Below are positions 30,203 through 39,783 of a stretch of 64,000 nucleotides of DNA, piece by piece. Each line of letters begins with the position of its first letter. Position 1 is the stretch's first letter. The stretch is taken from NCBI GenBank assembly GCA_902634885.1, contig CACPLR010000005.1, positions 44,225 to 108,224 of the forward strand, written 5' to 3'. The notes below the pieces were generated by a model that was not told the origin of the DNA, made no database searches, and worked only from the letters and a program-made list of their open reading frames with translations. This stretch comes from an uncultured Pelagibacteraceae bacterium (GTDB taxonomy: Bacteria; Pseudomonadota; Alphaproteobacteria; Pelagibacterales; Pelagibacteraceae). Made by a program: the position numbers and the translations under genes.

Positions 30203-31275
30203 TATAATTCTACTCCTGCTCCTTTTAGAAATTTCGCATTTATATCTAGAGGTAGTCTTGGTTCAGCTGGTAAATCTAAATTATCAAATTGTTTATTTTT
30301 AAATTTTTCTAATCCTACCATTGCTATCATCGCAGCGTTATCCCCACACAATTTTAAATCAGGAAAAATAGGTTTGAAATTATGTTGCATACTTAATTCA
30401 ATTAATTTTTTTCTTATACCTTTATTTGCTGCTACTCCTCCAGCTACTACGAATGAACCATTGCTCGTTGAATTTAATTTTTTAAACTCATCTAATGCAA
30501 CTTTTGTTTTTGTAAACAATATTTCTTCTATTGTTTTCTGAAATGATGCTGCAAGATCAAATTTTTCCTGATCACTTTTAATATTTTTAACAATTCTTAA
30601 AATTGCAGTCTTTAGACCTGCAAAAGATAGATTACATCCACCTTTATTAATTATTGGTTTTGGTAAATCATATTTTTCTGGATTTCCTTTTTTAGCAAAC
30701 TCTTCAATTTTAGGCCCTCCGGGAAAATCTATACCCAACAATTTTGCGGTTTTATCAAAAGCTTCCCCCAATGCATCATCTATTGTAGTACCAAGTCTTT
30801 TATAATCTCCCAATCCTTTTACGGATAGATACTGACTGTGGCCTCCAGAAATCAATAATAGAAGATAAGGGTAATCAATTTTATCGTGGAGTTTTGGACT
30901 TAAAGCGTGTCCTTCTAAATGATTTATCCCTATAAAAGGAATGCCCAAAGTTGATGCTAATCCTTTACCAAAACTTAGTCCAACTGAGAGACAAACTATT
31001 AAACCAGGACCATAAGTCGCCGCTATCGCAGAAACTTTATTTAATTCAATTCCACTATCGCTAATTGCTTTTTTCGCTATAAGGTCGATTTTTTCAACAT
31101 GTGATCTAGCAGCTAATTCAGGAACTACACCACCAAACTCTTTATGAATATCAAATTGACTTGAGATAATGTTTGATAGAATTTTTGGTGTTCCATTTTG
31201 ATTATCTTGAATTAATGAAACTGCTGTTTCATCACAACTAGTCTCTATTCCTAATATTATTGGTTTTTCTGACAT
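30202..31275 (-). CDS. tsaD: tRNA t6A modification protein TsaD
   Basis: ILGIETSCDETAVSLI, GGVVPELAARSHVE, GINHLEGHALS, ISGGHSQY. Confidence 0.98.
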   Translation of the reverse strand: MSEKPIILGIETSCDETAVSLIQDNQNGTPKILSNIISSQFDIHKEFGGVVPELAARSHVEKIDLIAKKAISDSGIELNKVSAIAATYGPGLIVCLSVGLSFGKGLASTLGIPFIGINHLEGHALSPKLHDKIDYPYLLLLISGGHSQYLSVKGLGDYKRLGTTIDDALGEAFDKTAKLLGIDFPGGPKIEEFAKKGNPEKYDLPKPIINKGGCNLSFAGLKTAILRIVKNIKSDQEKFDLAASFQKTIEEILFTKTKVALDEFKKLNSTSNGSFVVAGGVAANKGIRKKLIELSMQHNFKPIFPDLKLCGDNAAMIAMVGLEKFKNKQFDNLDLPAEPRLPLDINAKFLKGAGVEL

Positions 31276-31333
31276 AAAATTTTTTTTTTAATTAATACAA
31301 TTAAATTATAAGAATGTAATAGAAATTAAATTT

Positions 31334-32242
31334 ATGAAAAGAGATAACATCATAATTGGATCAAGAGGAAGTAAGCTTGCTATAATTTATGCAGAAAAGG
31401 TAAAGAGTGAGATATCAAAATTCTATTCTGGAAAAATTGAGATAAGAAAAATTATAACCATCGGTGATCAAAATCAAAATGAAAGACTTTCAAGTATAGG
31501 TGGAAAAGGAATGTTTTCGACTAATATTGAAAAAGAACTATTAGAAAATAAAATTGATATAGCCGTTCATGCCCTCAAAGATATGCCATCTGCCGATACT
31601 ATCGGACTAACAACAAACTGCTTTTTGAAAAGAAATTCACCAAATGAAATACTAATCAGTAAAAATTTAAAATTTAATGATCTTAAGCAGGGATCAGTTA
31701 TTGGTACGTCCTCATTTAGAAGAGAATATCAGTTAAGAAATGTTAGAGCTGATTTGGTATATAAATTGATAAGAGGAAATGTTGATACAAGAATTAAAAA
31801 ATTAGAAAACGATGAGTACGATGCAATCATTTTATCAAAAGCAGGAATAGACTCTTTAAATTTACAAAATAAAATTACAGATGAATTTGATGTTGCAAAA
31901 CTAGTTCCATGTGCTGGACAAGGTATAATAGCAATACAATGCAATCAAAATAATCAAGACATACTTAGATTAATAGAGAAAATAAATGACAAACAAACTA
32001 GAATTATTGCCAATACAGAAAGAGAAGTTCTTAAAATATTAGAGGGAGATTGTGATACAGCCATAGGCGTTTTTGCAATTATAAAGAACAATAAAATTGA
32101 ACTCACAGCAGAACTATTCTCTGTTGATGGAAAAAGCAGATTTTTTATCAAGGCAGATGATGACATTGAAAATCACATGATTTTAGCAAAAAAGATTGCA
32201 GGAGACTTGAAGATTAAATCTAAAGGATCATATAAAGGCTAA
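31334..32242 (+). CDS. hemC: Hydroxymethylbilane synthase
   Basis: IIGSRGSKLAIIYAEKV, DIAVHALKDMPS, GTSSFRREYQLRN, EGDCDTAIGVFA. Confidence 0.97.
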   Translation: MKRDNIIIGSRGSKLAIIYAEKVKSEISKFYSGKIEIRKIITIGDQNQNERLSSIGGKGMFSTNIEKELLENKIDIAVHALKDMPSADTIGLTTNCFLKRNSPNEILISKNLKFNDLKQGSVIGTSSFRREYQLRNVRADLVYKLIRGNVDTRIKKLENDEYDAIILSKAGIDSLNLQNKITDEFDVAKLVPCAGQGIIAIQCNQNNQDILRLIEKINDKQTRIIANTEREVLKILEGDCDTAIGVFAIIKNNKIELTAELFSVDGKSRFFIKADDDIENHMILAKKIAGDLKIKSKGSYKG

Positions 32243-32243
32243 A

Positions 32244-32942
32244 ATGCACATACTATTAACAAGACCTCTAGAAGATTCCAAAGATTTGATTATAAGGTTT
32301 AAAGAACTAGGTCATCAAGTTTCACATTTGCCAGTAATAACAATTGAAAAAAAAGATTATGAGGACCCAAATTATAATGAATTCAAAGGAATAATTTTTA
32401 CAAGTTCTAATGCAATTAAAAATTTAGACATTTCAAAAATAAATAAAGATATTTTTTGTTTTTGTGTGGGAAATGCAACAGAGAAAATTGCAAAAGAAAA
32501 AGGTTTTCAAAATATTTTTACTGCTGAAGGAAATGTTTCAAATTTGAAAGAAATAATTATCCAAAACTTTGATCCTAAAAATGGGAATTTAATTTATGTA
32601 AGTGGAGAGTTAGTTTCTTATGACTTGGAAAAAGAGTTAAAGTTAGAAGGTTACTATGTGAAAAGAATTATTAACTATTCTGTAAACTCTAATGAAAAAT
32701 TATCTGATGAATTTGTAGGGCAATTAAAAAATTCGATACCAGAGATAGTTTTTATTTATTCTGAAAATAGTGCTCGTAGTTATCTAAACTTGCTTAAAAA
32801 ATATAATTTAATTGATAATTGGATGGATACAAATTTAATGTGTTTAGGTGAAAAATCATCAGCTGTTCTTAACGAAATAAAGTGGAAAAAAATATTTTTA
32901 TTTAATCCTGGTGAAGAAGAGTATTTACTATATAAAATTTAA
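32244..32942 (+). CDS. hemD: Uroporphyrinogen-III synthase
   Basis: ILLTRPLEDSKDLIIRFKELGHQVSHLPVI; follows hemC. Confidence 0.85.
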   Translation: MHILLTRPLEDSKDLIIRFKELGHQVSHLPVITIEKKDYEDPNYNEFKGIIFTSSNAIKNLDISKINKDIFCFCVGNATEKIAKEKGFQNIFTAEGNVSNLKEIIIQNFDPKNGNLIYVSGELVSYDLEKELKLEGYYVKRIINYSVNSNEKLSDEFVGQLKNSIPEIVFIYSENSARSYLNLLKKYNLIDNWMDTNLMCLGEKSSAVLNEIKWKKIFLFNPGEEEYLLYKI

Positions 32943-32945
32943 ATA

Positions 32946-34031
32946 ATGGAAGTCTTAAATAATTTTAAAAGCTTATTCTTATCAGTATGGGAAAAAGGTA
33001 TACTTGGGATAGATTTTTTTCAGGTCCTGGTTGGTTTGGGAATTTTCCTCCTTTTTCTTATTTTTAGGGGCTTAATAAGCAGATTAATTATTAAAAAACT
33101 TGAAATAATTTCCAAACGTACAACTAATAAACTTGATGATACATTTGTTAAATCAATGATGGGGCCTGCAAGGTTTCTTCCAATTGTGTTAGGAGTTTTT
33201 TTTGCGAGTTATTACATGTCATTTTCTGACGACATGAGAGATTTTGTGGATAATTTAAACAGGACTTTAATAACCATTTTAATATTTTGGATTATTCATC
33301 AAATAATAGAGCCAATTTCTTATATTTTAAGTGGATTAGATAAAATTTTAACAAGAGAACTAATAGGATGGATTATCAAATCTTTAAAAATTCTAATTTT
33401 TATTTTAGGTGCTGCTGCGGTTCTTGAGTTATGGGGAATTAAAATTGGACCAATTATTGCTGGTTTAGGTTTATTTGGAGTTGCTGTTGCATTAGGTGCG
33501 CAGGACTTATTTAAAAATTTAATTTCAGGAATTTTAGTTCTAGTTGAAAAAAGATTTAGGATGGGTGATTGGATCAGAGTAGACGGAATAATAGAGGGCG
33601 TTGTTGAAAAAATCGGATTTAGATCTACAGTGATAAGAAAATTTGACAAATCACTTGCAATTATTCCAAATTTTCAATTTGCTGAAAACGCAGTAATAAA
33701 TGTTAGTCAAACTACGAACTGGTTAATAAGTTGGATAATTACACTTCAATATGACACCACAGTTGATCAACTTAAAACTATTAGGAATCAAATAGAAGAA
33801 CATATAAATAAAAGTGAGGATTTTGATCAATCAATTGGAGTTGCTGTGAGAGTGGACAAATTTGCAGACAGCTCCATAGATATGTATGTAAGATGTTTCA
33901 GTAAAACAAATAGTTGGAACGAATGGTTAAAAGTAAAAGAGAATTTGGCGCTTTCTATAAAGCAAATAGTTGAGACAAATAAAGCTTCTTTTGCATTCCC
34001 AAGTCAATCAATATATGTAGAAAAAAAATGA
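32946..34031 (+). CDS. MscS-family mechanosensitive channel
   Basis: GLGLFGVAVALGAQDLFKNLISGILVLVEKRFRMGDWIRVDGIIEGVVEKIGFRSTVIR. Confidence 0.95.
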   Translation: MEVLNNFKSLFLSVWEKGILGIDFFQVLVGLGIFLLFLIFRGLISRLIIKKLEIISKRTTNKLDDTFVKSMMGPARFLPIVLGVFFASYYMSFSDDMRDFVDNLNRTLITILIFWIIHQIIEPISYILSGLDKILTRELIGWIIKSLKILIFILGAAAVLELWGIKIGPIIAGLGLFGVAVALGAQDLFKNLISGILVLVEKRFRMGDWIRVDGIIEGVVEKIGFRSTVIRKFDKSLAIIPNFQFAENAVINVSQTTNWLISWIITLQYDTTVDQLKTIRNQIEEHINKSEDFDQSIGVAVRVDKFADSSIDMYVRCFSKTNSWNEWLKVKENLALSIKQIVETNKASFAFPSQSIYVEKK

Positions 34032-34321
34032 TAGCTATTTATTACTTAGCTCTTCAAGTTTTAAAATTGTATTCTTATGTAGTAATTAGCTATGTAATAT
34101 TAAGCTGGTTGGTTGGTTTTAATATCATAAATACTTCAAATAGATTTGTTTATTCTATATTACAGTTTGGTTATAGGTTTACAGAACCAGCCCTATCAAG
34201 AATTCGAAGATTTCTTCCAAATTTAGGTGCTTTTGACATTTCCCCTATTATTCTTCTTTTGTTGATATGGTTTGTAGAAATGTGTATGAAGCTCTACTTA
34301 GCACCAATTATATTTAATTAA
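34028..34321 (+). CDS. YggT family protein
   Basis: VVISYVILSWLVGF...EPALSRIRRFLPNLGAFDISPIILLLLIWF. Confidence 0.92.
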   Translation: MIAIYYLALQVLKLYSYVVISYVILSWLVGFNIINTSNRFVYSILQFGYRFTEPALSRIRRFLPNLGAFDISPIILLLLIWFVEMCMKLYLAPIIFN

Positions 34322-34324
34322 TTT

Positions 34325-35173
34325 ATGATTTTAATCGATGGAAAAAAAGCTGCGGCTGAACTTAGACAGGAACTAAAAGAAGAAGTTTCTGAATTAAAAA
34401 AAAAATATAATCAGGTTCCTGGTTTAACAGTAATACTAATAGGAGATTTAACTCCTAGTCAAATTTATGTGAGAAATAAGGAGAAATCAGCAATTGAGGT
34501 CGGCTTAAAATCTGATGTAATAAGGTATCCAGACTCTGTCGAAGAAAAAACTGTTTTAGAAAAAATTGAAGAGCTAAATAAAGATAATAGTGTCTCAGGA
34601 ATTTTAGTACAGCTTCCACTGCCAAAACATATTGATAAACAGAAAGTTATTGAGGCTATTGATCCAGCAAAAGATGTTGATGGATTTCATCCTATGAATG
34701 TTGGTAATTTATCTTCCGGATATGAAAGCTCAATTCCATGTACACCTCTTGGATGTTATCTACTTATTAAAAAAATTGAACCTAACTTAAACGGAAAAAA
34801 GGCAGTTGTAGTTGGTAGATCAAATTTAAACGGAAAGCCCATGACACAATTATTATTAAAGGAAAATTGTACTGTAACTATCACTCATTCAAAAACAAAA
34901 GATTTAAAAAAAGAGTGTTTAGAGGGGGATATTATCGTAGCAGCAGTTGGTATCCCTGAATTAGTAAAAGGTGACTGGGTTAAAAAAGATGCAATTGTTA
35001 TAGATGTTGGAATTAATAAAACGGAAAAAGGTATAGTTGGAGATGTAGCATTTGATGAAGTTTCAAAAGTTTCAAGAGCATTAACACCCGTTCCTGGAGG
35101 TGTTGGCCCAATGACTATTGCGTGTTTACTAAAAAACACAATAGATTGTTTCAAAAGATCACAAAAAAATTAA
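34325..35173 (+). CDS. folD: Methylenetetrahydrofolate dehydrogenase/cyclohydrolase
   Basis: GDLTPSQIYVRNKEKSAIEVGL, ILVQLPLPKHID, PVPGGVGPMTIACLLKNT. Confidence 0.98.
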   Translation: MILIDGKKAAAELRQELKEEVSELKKKYNQVPGLTVILIGDLTPSQIYVRNKEKSAIEVGLKSDVIRYPDSVEEKTVLEKIEELNKDNSVSGILVQLPLPKHIDKQKVIEAIDPAKDVDGFHPMNVGNLSSGYESSIPCTPLGCYLLIKKIEPNLNGKKAVVVGRSNLNGKPMTQLLLKENCTVTITHSKTKDLKKECLEGDIIVAAVGIPELVKGDWVKKDAIVIDVGINKTEKGIVGDVAFDEVSKVSRALTPVPGGVGPMTIACLLKNTIDCFKRSQKN

Positions 35174-35182
35174 ATTATTACT

Positions 35183-36241
35183 GTGAAAAAATTAGCAATT
35201 TTTATTGTTATTTTTTTAACTTATAACTCATTCACAATAAGTATGGAAAATAAACCTTATCATCACTTACCAGATGGGACATTTCGAAATCCAGAGGGAT
35301 CCCCTGAGAGAAATAAAAATTTTAATTGGTCATTTAAAAAGTTTAGACAAGAAAAAAAAAATTTGGATATGACTGTTCCAAGTGATCATGTTGTAGAAAA
35401 AAGTAATGTAATTAAAGAATTTAATAGCCTAAAAAATGATGATTATATTGGTTGGATTGGGCATGCTACTTTTTTGATTAAATTAGGTGAGACCACTATT
35501 ATTACAGATCCTGTTTTTTCTAAAAATGCTGGACCACTTATATTTGGGCCAAAAAGATTTACTGAACCAGCTTTAAATTTAGATGAATTACCAGAAATAA
35601 ATTTATTTTTACTAACTCATAACCATTATGATCATCAAGATATGAGTACAATAAGAAAATTCCCATACAAGCAAGCAAAAGTAATGCTTCCTCTAAAACT
35701 AGGAAAATATTTTAAACGGTATAAGGACGTTAATGAAATGGATTGGTATGACGAGATCACAGTGAATAATGATTTAAATGTAACTTTTTTACCCGCAGTT
35801 CATTGGTCCAAAAGAAGCTTGACGGATACTAATAAAAGTTTGTGGGGAAATTTTTTGATTAATTACAAGGGCAAAAAAATACTTTTTGCTTGTGATACAG
35901 GTGTTGGAAATATTTACAAAGATCTTGGTGAGAAATATGGACCAATAGATTTAACGATTTTAAATATAGGTGCTTATAACTTTTACCCCATGGCACCCTA
36001 TAAAGATAAATCAACTTATCACACAAATCCAGAGGAAGCATTGAGCATAGCCAGAAATCTTAAAAGTAAAAAGGTTTTAGGAATGCACTGGGGAACATTT
36101 GTACTCTCCTTAGAACCAATTATGGAGCCAAGGCAAAGATTTAAAGATAATGCTCAAAATTATGGATTTAAAAAAGAAGACGCTTTGATTTTTAAAATTG
36201 GTGAATTTCAGTCTCTGAAAAGTCTATTAAATTATAATTAA
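35183..36241 (+). CDS. MBL-fold metallohydrolase, NAPE-PLD/UlaG-like
   Basis: WIGHATFLIKLGETTIITDPVFS, LLTHNHYDHQDMSTI, ACDTGVGNIY, HWGTFVLSLEP; GTG start. Confidence 0.9.
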   Translation: MKKLAIFIVIFLTYNSFTISMENKPYHHLPDGTFRNPEGSPERNKNFNWSFKKFRQEKKNLDMTVPSDHVVEKSNVIKEFNSLKNDDYIGWIGHATFLIKLGETTIITDPVFSKNAGPLIFGPKRFTEPALNLDELPEINLFLLTHNHYDHQDMSTIRKFPYKQAKVMLPLKLGKYFKRYKDVNEMDWYDEITVNNDLNVTFLPAVHWSKRSLTDTNKSLWGNFLINYKGKKILFACDTGVGNIYKDLGEKYGPIDLTILNIGAYNFYPMAPYKDKSTYHTNPEEALSIARNLKSKKVLGMHWGTFVLSLEPIMEPRQRFKDNAQNYGFKKEDALIFKIGEFQSLKSLLNYN

Positions 36242-36258
36242 TTCTTTCTAATGAATTT

Positions 36259-37941
36259 TCAGCAATTAACTAAAGATTTAAATATATTTTCTAATTCAGG
36301 AATTACATTTTTATTTTCATAAAGATACTTATCAGCCTGTTGTCTATAATATTTTTTTAATTCATAGTTATCTGAGTTGGCTAATTCTACACATTTAGAG
36401 ACATAATTTTCTAAATTATCGGTTACAGGAGGGTTTTCTATTTTCATTTGTTTATATGCTCCTGTTACAATTCTGCTTTTTAGGTACTCTGTAGGCATTG
36501 TGACAGTTGGAGTACCGTAAAACATGGATTCATGAAATGAATTTCCAGCTCCAAACCAAAATGGATCTAATATTACAGAAGAAGACCCACAATAATTTAA
36601 ATATTCTTCAACAGTTAATCTTTCTATAAATTTTATTCTGTCAATTCCTTCTGGGATTTTTTTTTTTAGTCTCTCAAAAAAAAGTTTATTTAATACTTTA
36701 TTTCCATCTTGAATAAATATGATTTGTCCTTTTTTATCTTCATATAGAATTTTTTTTATAGCCTCGTCAAATGATGGATGCATTTTTATTAAAGTTTGAG
36801 GACAGAAATAAATCTTTTTATTATTTAGTTGATCTTCCGAAATTTGATTTATTACTTTAGGTTTATAAAAATACATTGGCAAATAATCCGACAGAATGAC
36901 TTTTTCACTGTATCGATTTTTATATCCTTCAACTTCTAACAAATTAGATGATAAAAAATAATCTATTTTATAATTACCTGTAGTTTCAGGATGTCCCCAA
37001 CTTGTAATTTGATACTTTGCAAGTTTGACTAATGTTAAATAAAATAAGTCAGTGGACATGTGAATGTCGGGATAAAATAATATATCTAAATTTTTTGACG
37101 CGATTAAATCTACTTTGTCTTGAAATTCTTTTGGCAAAATAAAGTTTTTATGATTATATAAAACTTCATTCTCATTTATTTCTATAAATTTTTCCCCAGG
37201 TAAAGTTTTGTTTGAATGAAATACAAATATATCAAAAATATTTTTATCTATTTTATATATTATACCTCTAAAAAGTTTCATTATAGTATGATCTGTAAAA
37301 AACTCTGAAATGAAACCAATAGTTATTTTCTCATTCTTTTTTGATGTATCTATCTTAAAGTTTTCTATTTCTGGGTAAATTTTTTTGTAAAGTTTTGTCA
37401 GTTTTGTGTTAATCGCTAAATTATCTTTGCCGTCATATGATAGTTCAAAATTTATTGGCTTTAAAAGAGAATTTGACAAACTCAAGTTTGGTAGTCTTTC
37501 ATCAGAAATTAGACTATCTATTTCCTGGTAGAATTTTTCTCTGGTCTCTTTAATTTCATCTTCAGAACTAAAAAAGTTTGGATAAAAAATTTTTGACCTA
37601 ATTTGATTTTTAGGGTTATATTTTTTTTTTTTTAAAGCGTGTTTTTGAAGATTTTTAAGTTTAGAATATTCATTTTGATCTATATAAGTATAAAGTAATA
37701 GTTCATAACCGACTTCATCTCCCTCTTTATTTAAAGAAATTAAATTTAAAAGTACCTTTTCAGCCTTATCATATTTTTTTATTTTTATGTAAATTTTAGA
37801 TAAATTTTCTAAAGCAGGTATGCTTTGAGGGGCATATTCAAGTGTCTTTTTAAAATAATCTATTGCCTCTAAATATTTTTTTTTAGAATATAAATCTATT
37901 CCTTTTTGAAAGTTAATTTTTGCTAACTCTACAACGTTCAT
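36259..37941 (-). CDS. TPR protein with O-GlcNAc-transferase-like (SPINDLY-type) domain
   Basis: N-terminal TPRs; SWGHPETTGNYKIDYFLSS, IYFCPQTLIKMHPSFDEAI, ILDPFWFGAGNSFHESMFYGTPTVTMP. Confidence 0.85.
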   Translation of the reverse strand: MNVVELAKINFQKGIDLYSKKKYLEAIDYFKKTLEYAPQSIPALENLSKIYIKIKKYDKAEKVLLNLISLNKEGDEVGYELLLYTYIDQNEYSKLKNLQKHALKKKKYNPKNQIRSKIFYPNFFSSEDEIKETREKFYQEIDSLISDERLPNLSLSNSLLKPINFELSYDGKDNLAINTKLTKLYKKIYPEIENFKIDTSKKNEKITIGFISEFFTDHTIMKLFRGIIYKIDKNIFDIFVFHSNKTLPGEKFIEINENEVLYNHKNFILPKEFQDKVDLIASKNLDILFYPDIHMSTDLFYLTLVKLAKYQITSWGHPETTGNYKIDYFLSSNLLEVEGYKNRYSEKVILSDYLPMYFYKPKVINQISEDQLNNKKIYFCPQTLIKMHPSFDEAIKKILYEDKKGQIIFIQDGNKVLNKLFFERLKKKIPEGIDRIKFIERLTVEEYLNYCGSSSVILDPFWFGAGNSFHESMFYGTPTVTMPTEYLKSRIVTGAYKQMKIENPPVTDNLENYVSKCVELANSDNYELKKYYRQQADKYLYENKNVIPELENIFKSLVNC

Positions 37942-37981
37942 TATATATCGATTTTCTACTAAAAATATTAATTTCTAGTAA

Positions 37982-39043
37982 TCAATTTTTTTCCATTATC
38001 CACAAACCATCTTCACTTAAAAATAAAATCTTTCCATTTTTAGGATGAACTTGAATATCTCTAATTCTTCCAATTTCTCCTTTAAAAATAATCTCTTCGT
38101 CTACTTTATTTAAGTCATCAAATTTCAATTTCCTTAAAGATTGATCTTTAAGAGATGTAATTAACGCATGACCATTCCATTCAATAAATTCTTCACCCTT
38201 ATAAATAGTAATTGCACTTGTTGCTATTGAAGGGACCCAATATTTTATTGCTTTTGTAAATCCTGGTTTCCATTTAGGACCTATAGGTAAACCCGAGTAA
38301 TTCTTTCCTCCCCAACCAAGAATTTTCCAACCATAATTTTCACCTTTTTTTGCTTCACCAAACCAATCTCCACCTTTAGCACCGTGATTACTCATATAAA
38401 CTTTACCGTCAAAAGGCGAAACAGTCAGTCCTTGGGGATTTCTAATACCAATTTGATAAATTTCAGGTAACCAGTCGGGTTTTCCATCAAATTTAGGATT
38501 ATCATTTGGAATACTTCCATCTAAATGAATTCTGATTATGCTACCTGGATGTTTTGATGCATCTTGTGCAATCATTCCTTTGCCTCTTTCACCAGCTGAC
38601 GCATAAAGATATTTACCCTTAATGGCTAATCTAGAACCAAAGTGATAGCCAGAATCTATTGGAGGATTAGCTTGGAATATATTTTTAAAAACTAAATTTT
38701 TTTTATCTAAATTTGCTAAAGCTATTGAGGTACTAGTCTTCCTATTTCCTCTATTTTCTGTATATGAAATCCAAACTTTATTTTCTTGATGTAGAATATC
38801 AAGCAGCCCTCCTTGTCCATCCTCCAAAAAATTAAGATTGTGCTCAACATCGTTAACTTGATTATTAATAATATTTACAATTTTAATGAGACCACTTTTT
38901 TCAGTTATTATCATTTCATCATTATTTAAAAAAGAAGAGCCCCAAGGATTATTTAAATTAGCAATCTTTACAAATTTAAAGTTTTCTGAATTAGCTTTTG
39001 AAAATGAAAGTATAAAAATAAATAGAAAAAAAAATTTTTTCAC
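37982..39043 (-). CDS. PQQ-dependent sugar dehydrogenase-like (GSDH family) exported protein
   Basis: Signal peptide VKKFFFLFIFILSFSKANS from a GTG at 39043; GGLLDI, GERGKGMIAQD, GIRNPQGLTVSPFDGKVYMSNHGAKGGD. Listed ORF start (39079) lies inside the upstream SDR gene. Confidence 0.88.
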   Translation of the reverse strand: MKKFFFLFIFILSFSKANSENFKFVKIANLNNPWGSSFLNNDEMIITEKSGLIKIVNIINNQVNDVEHNLNFLEDGQGGLLDILHQENKVWISYTENRGNRKTSTSIALANLDKKNLVFKNIFQANPPIDSGYHFGSRLAIKGKYLYASAGERGKGMIAQDASKHPGSIIRIHLDGSIPNDNPKFDGKPDWLPEIYQIGIRNPQGLTVSPFDGKVYMSNHGAKGGDWFGEAKKGENYGWKILGWGGKNYSGLPIGPKWKPGFTKAIKYWVPSIATSAITIYKGEEFIEWNGHALITSLKDQSLRKLKFDDLNKVDEEIIFKGEIGRIRDIQVHPKNGKILFLSEDGLWIMEKN

Positions 39044-39044
39044 T

Positions 39045-39755
39045 CTAGGATAGCTTTGATCTTCCGCCATCAACTGCAATTATTTGACCTGTAACCCAAG
39101 AACTTTCCTCAGTAATCAAAAATTTTGCTAGCGAAGCTGAGTCTTTTCCTTCTCCAATTCTTTTAAGAGGATGTGCTTTAGCAATTCCCTCTGCTAAAAC
39201 TTTATTCTTTAACATTGGTTCAGCTATTTTTGAATTTGTTAAACTAGGTGCAATACAATTGACTCTTATATTTGGAGCAAATTCAGCAGCTAATGACACA
39301 GTAAGCCCCTCAACAGCTGCTTTTGTAGACGCAATTATTGAATGATTAGTAAAACCCCTTTGAGCTGCAACAGTTGAAAATAATACTACTGATCCCTTGT
39401 TTTTTTTTAATGACTCTTGATATCCTTTTATTAAGTCTATTGCAGAGTAAAGATTAAGCTTCATACATTTATTTAAATCTGCCTCAGTTATCATCCTGAA
39501 TGGCTTCAGATCAATTGAACCCACACAGTATGCTATACCTTTAACATCCTCTATGTCTGACTTTAATTTTTCTACAAAACCATCATTTAATACGTTGACT
39601 ATAGAGTAATCGCAATTAAATTTTTCAGATAAAGATTTGGTCTGATCTTCATTTCTACCCACTAGGTGAATTTCTTTACCTGCTGAGTATAGCTGTTCTG
39701 CTAAATTAGATCCTATTGCTCCTGTTGCTCCAACTACTAAATATTTATCTGACAT
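39045..39755 (-). CDS. SDR family oxidoreductase
   Basis: LVVGATGAIGSNLAEQLYSAGKEIHLVGRN, FSTVAAQRGFTNHSIIASTKAAVEGLTVSLAAEFAP. Confidence 0.93.
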   Translation of the reverse strand: MSDKYLVVGATGAIGSNLAEQLYSAGKEIHLVGRNEDQTKSLSEKFNCDYSIVNVLNDGFVEKLKSDIEDVKGIAYCVGSIDLKPFRMITEADLNKCMKLNLYSAIDLIKGYQESLKKNKGSVVLFSTVAAQRGFTNHSIIASTKAAVEGLTVSLAAEFAPNIRVNCIAPSLTNSKIAEPMLKNKVLAEGIAKAHPLKRIGEGKDSASLAKFLITEESSWVTGQIIAVDGGRSKLS

Positions 39756-39783
39756 ATTTTTTTTGAAGAGTTATATATAGGTT

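Noticed and set aside
39044-39079. Listed N-terminal extension MQLMAEDQSYPR of the sugar dehydrogenase
   Set aside because: Lies inside the upstream SDR gene; a GTG at 39043 gives a proper signal peptide right after the SDR stop.
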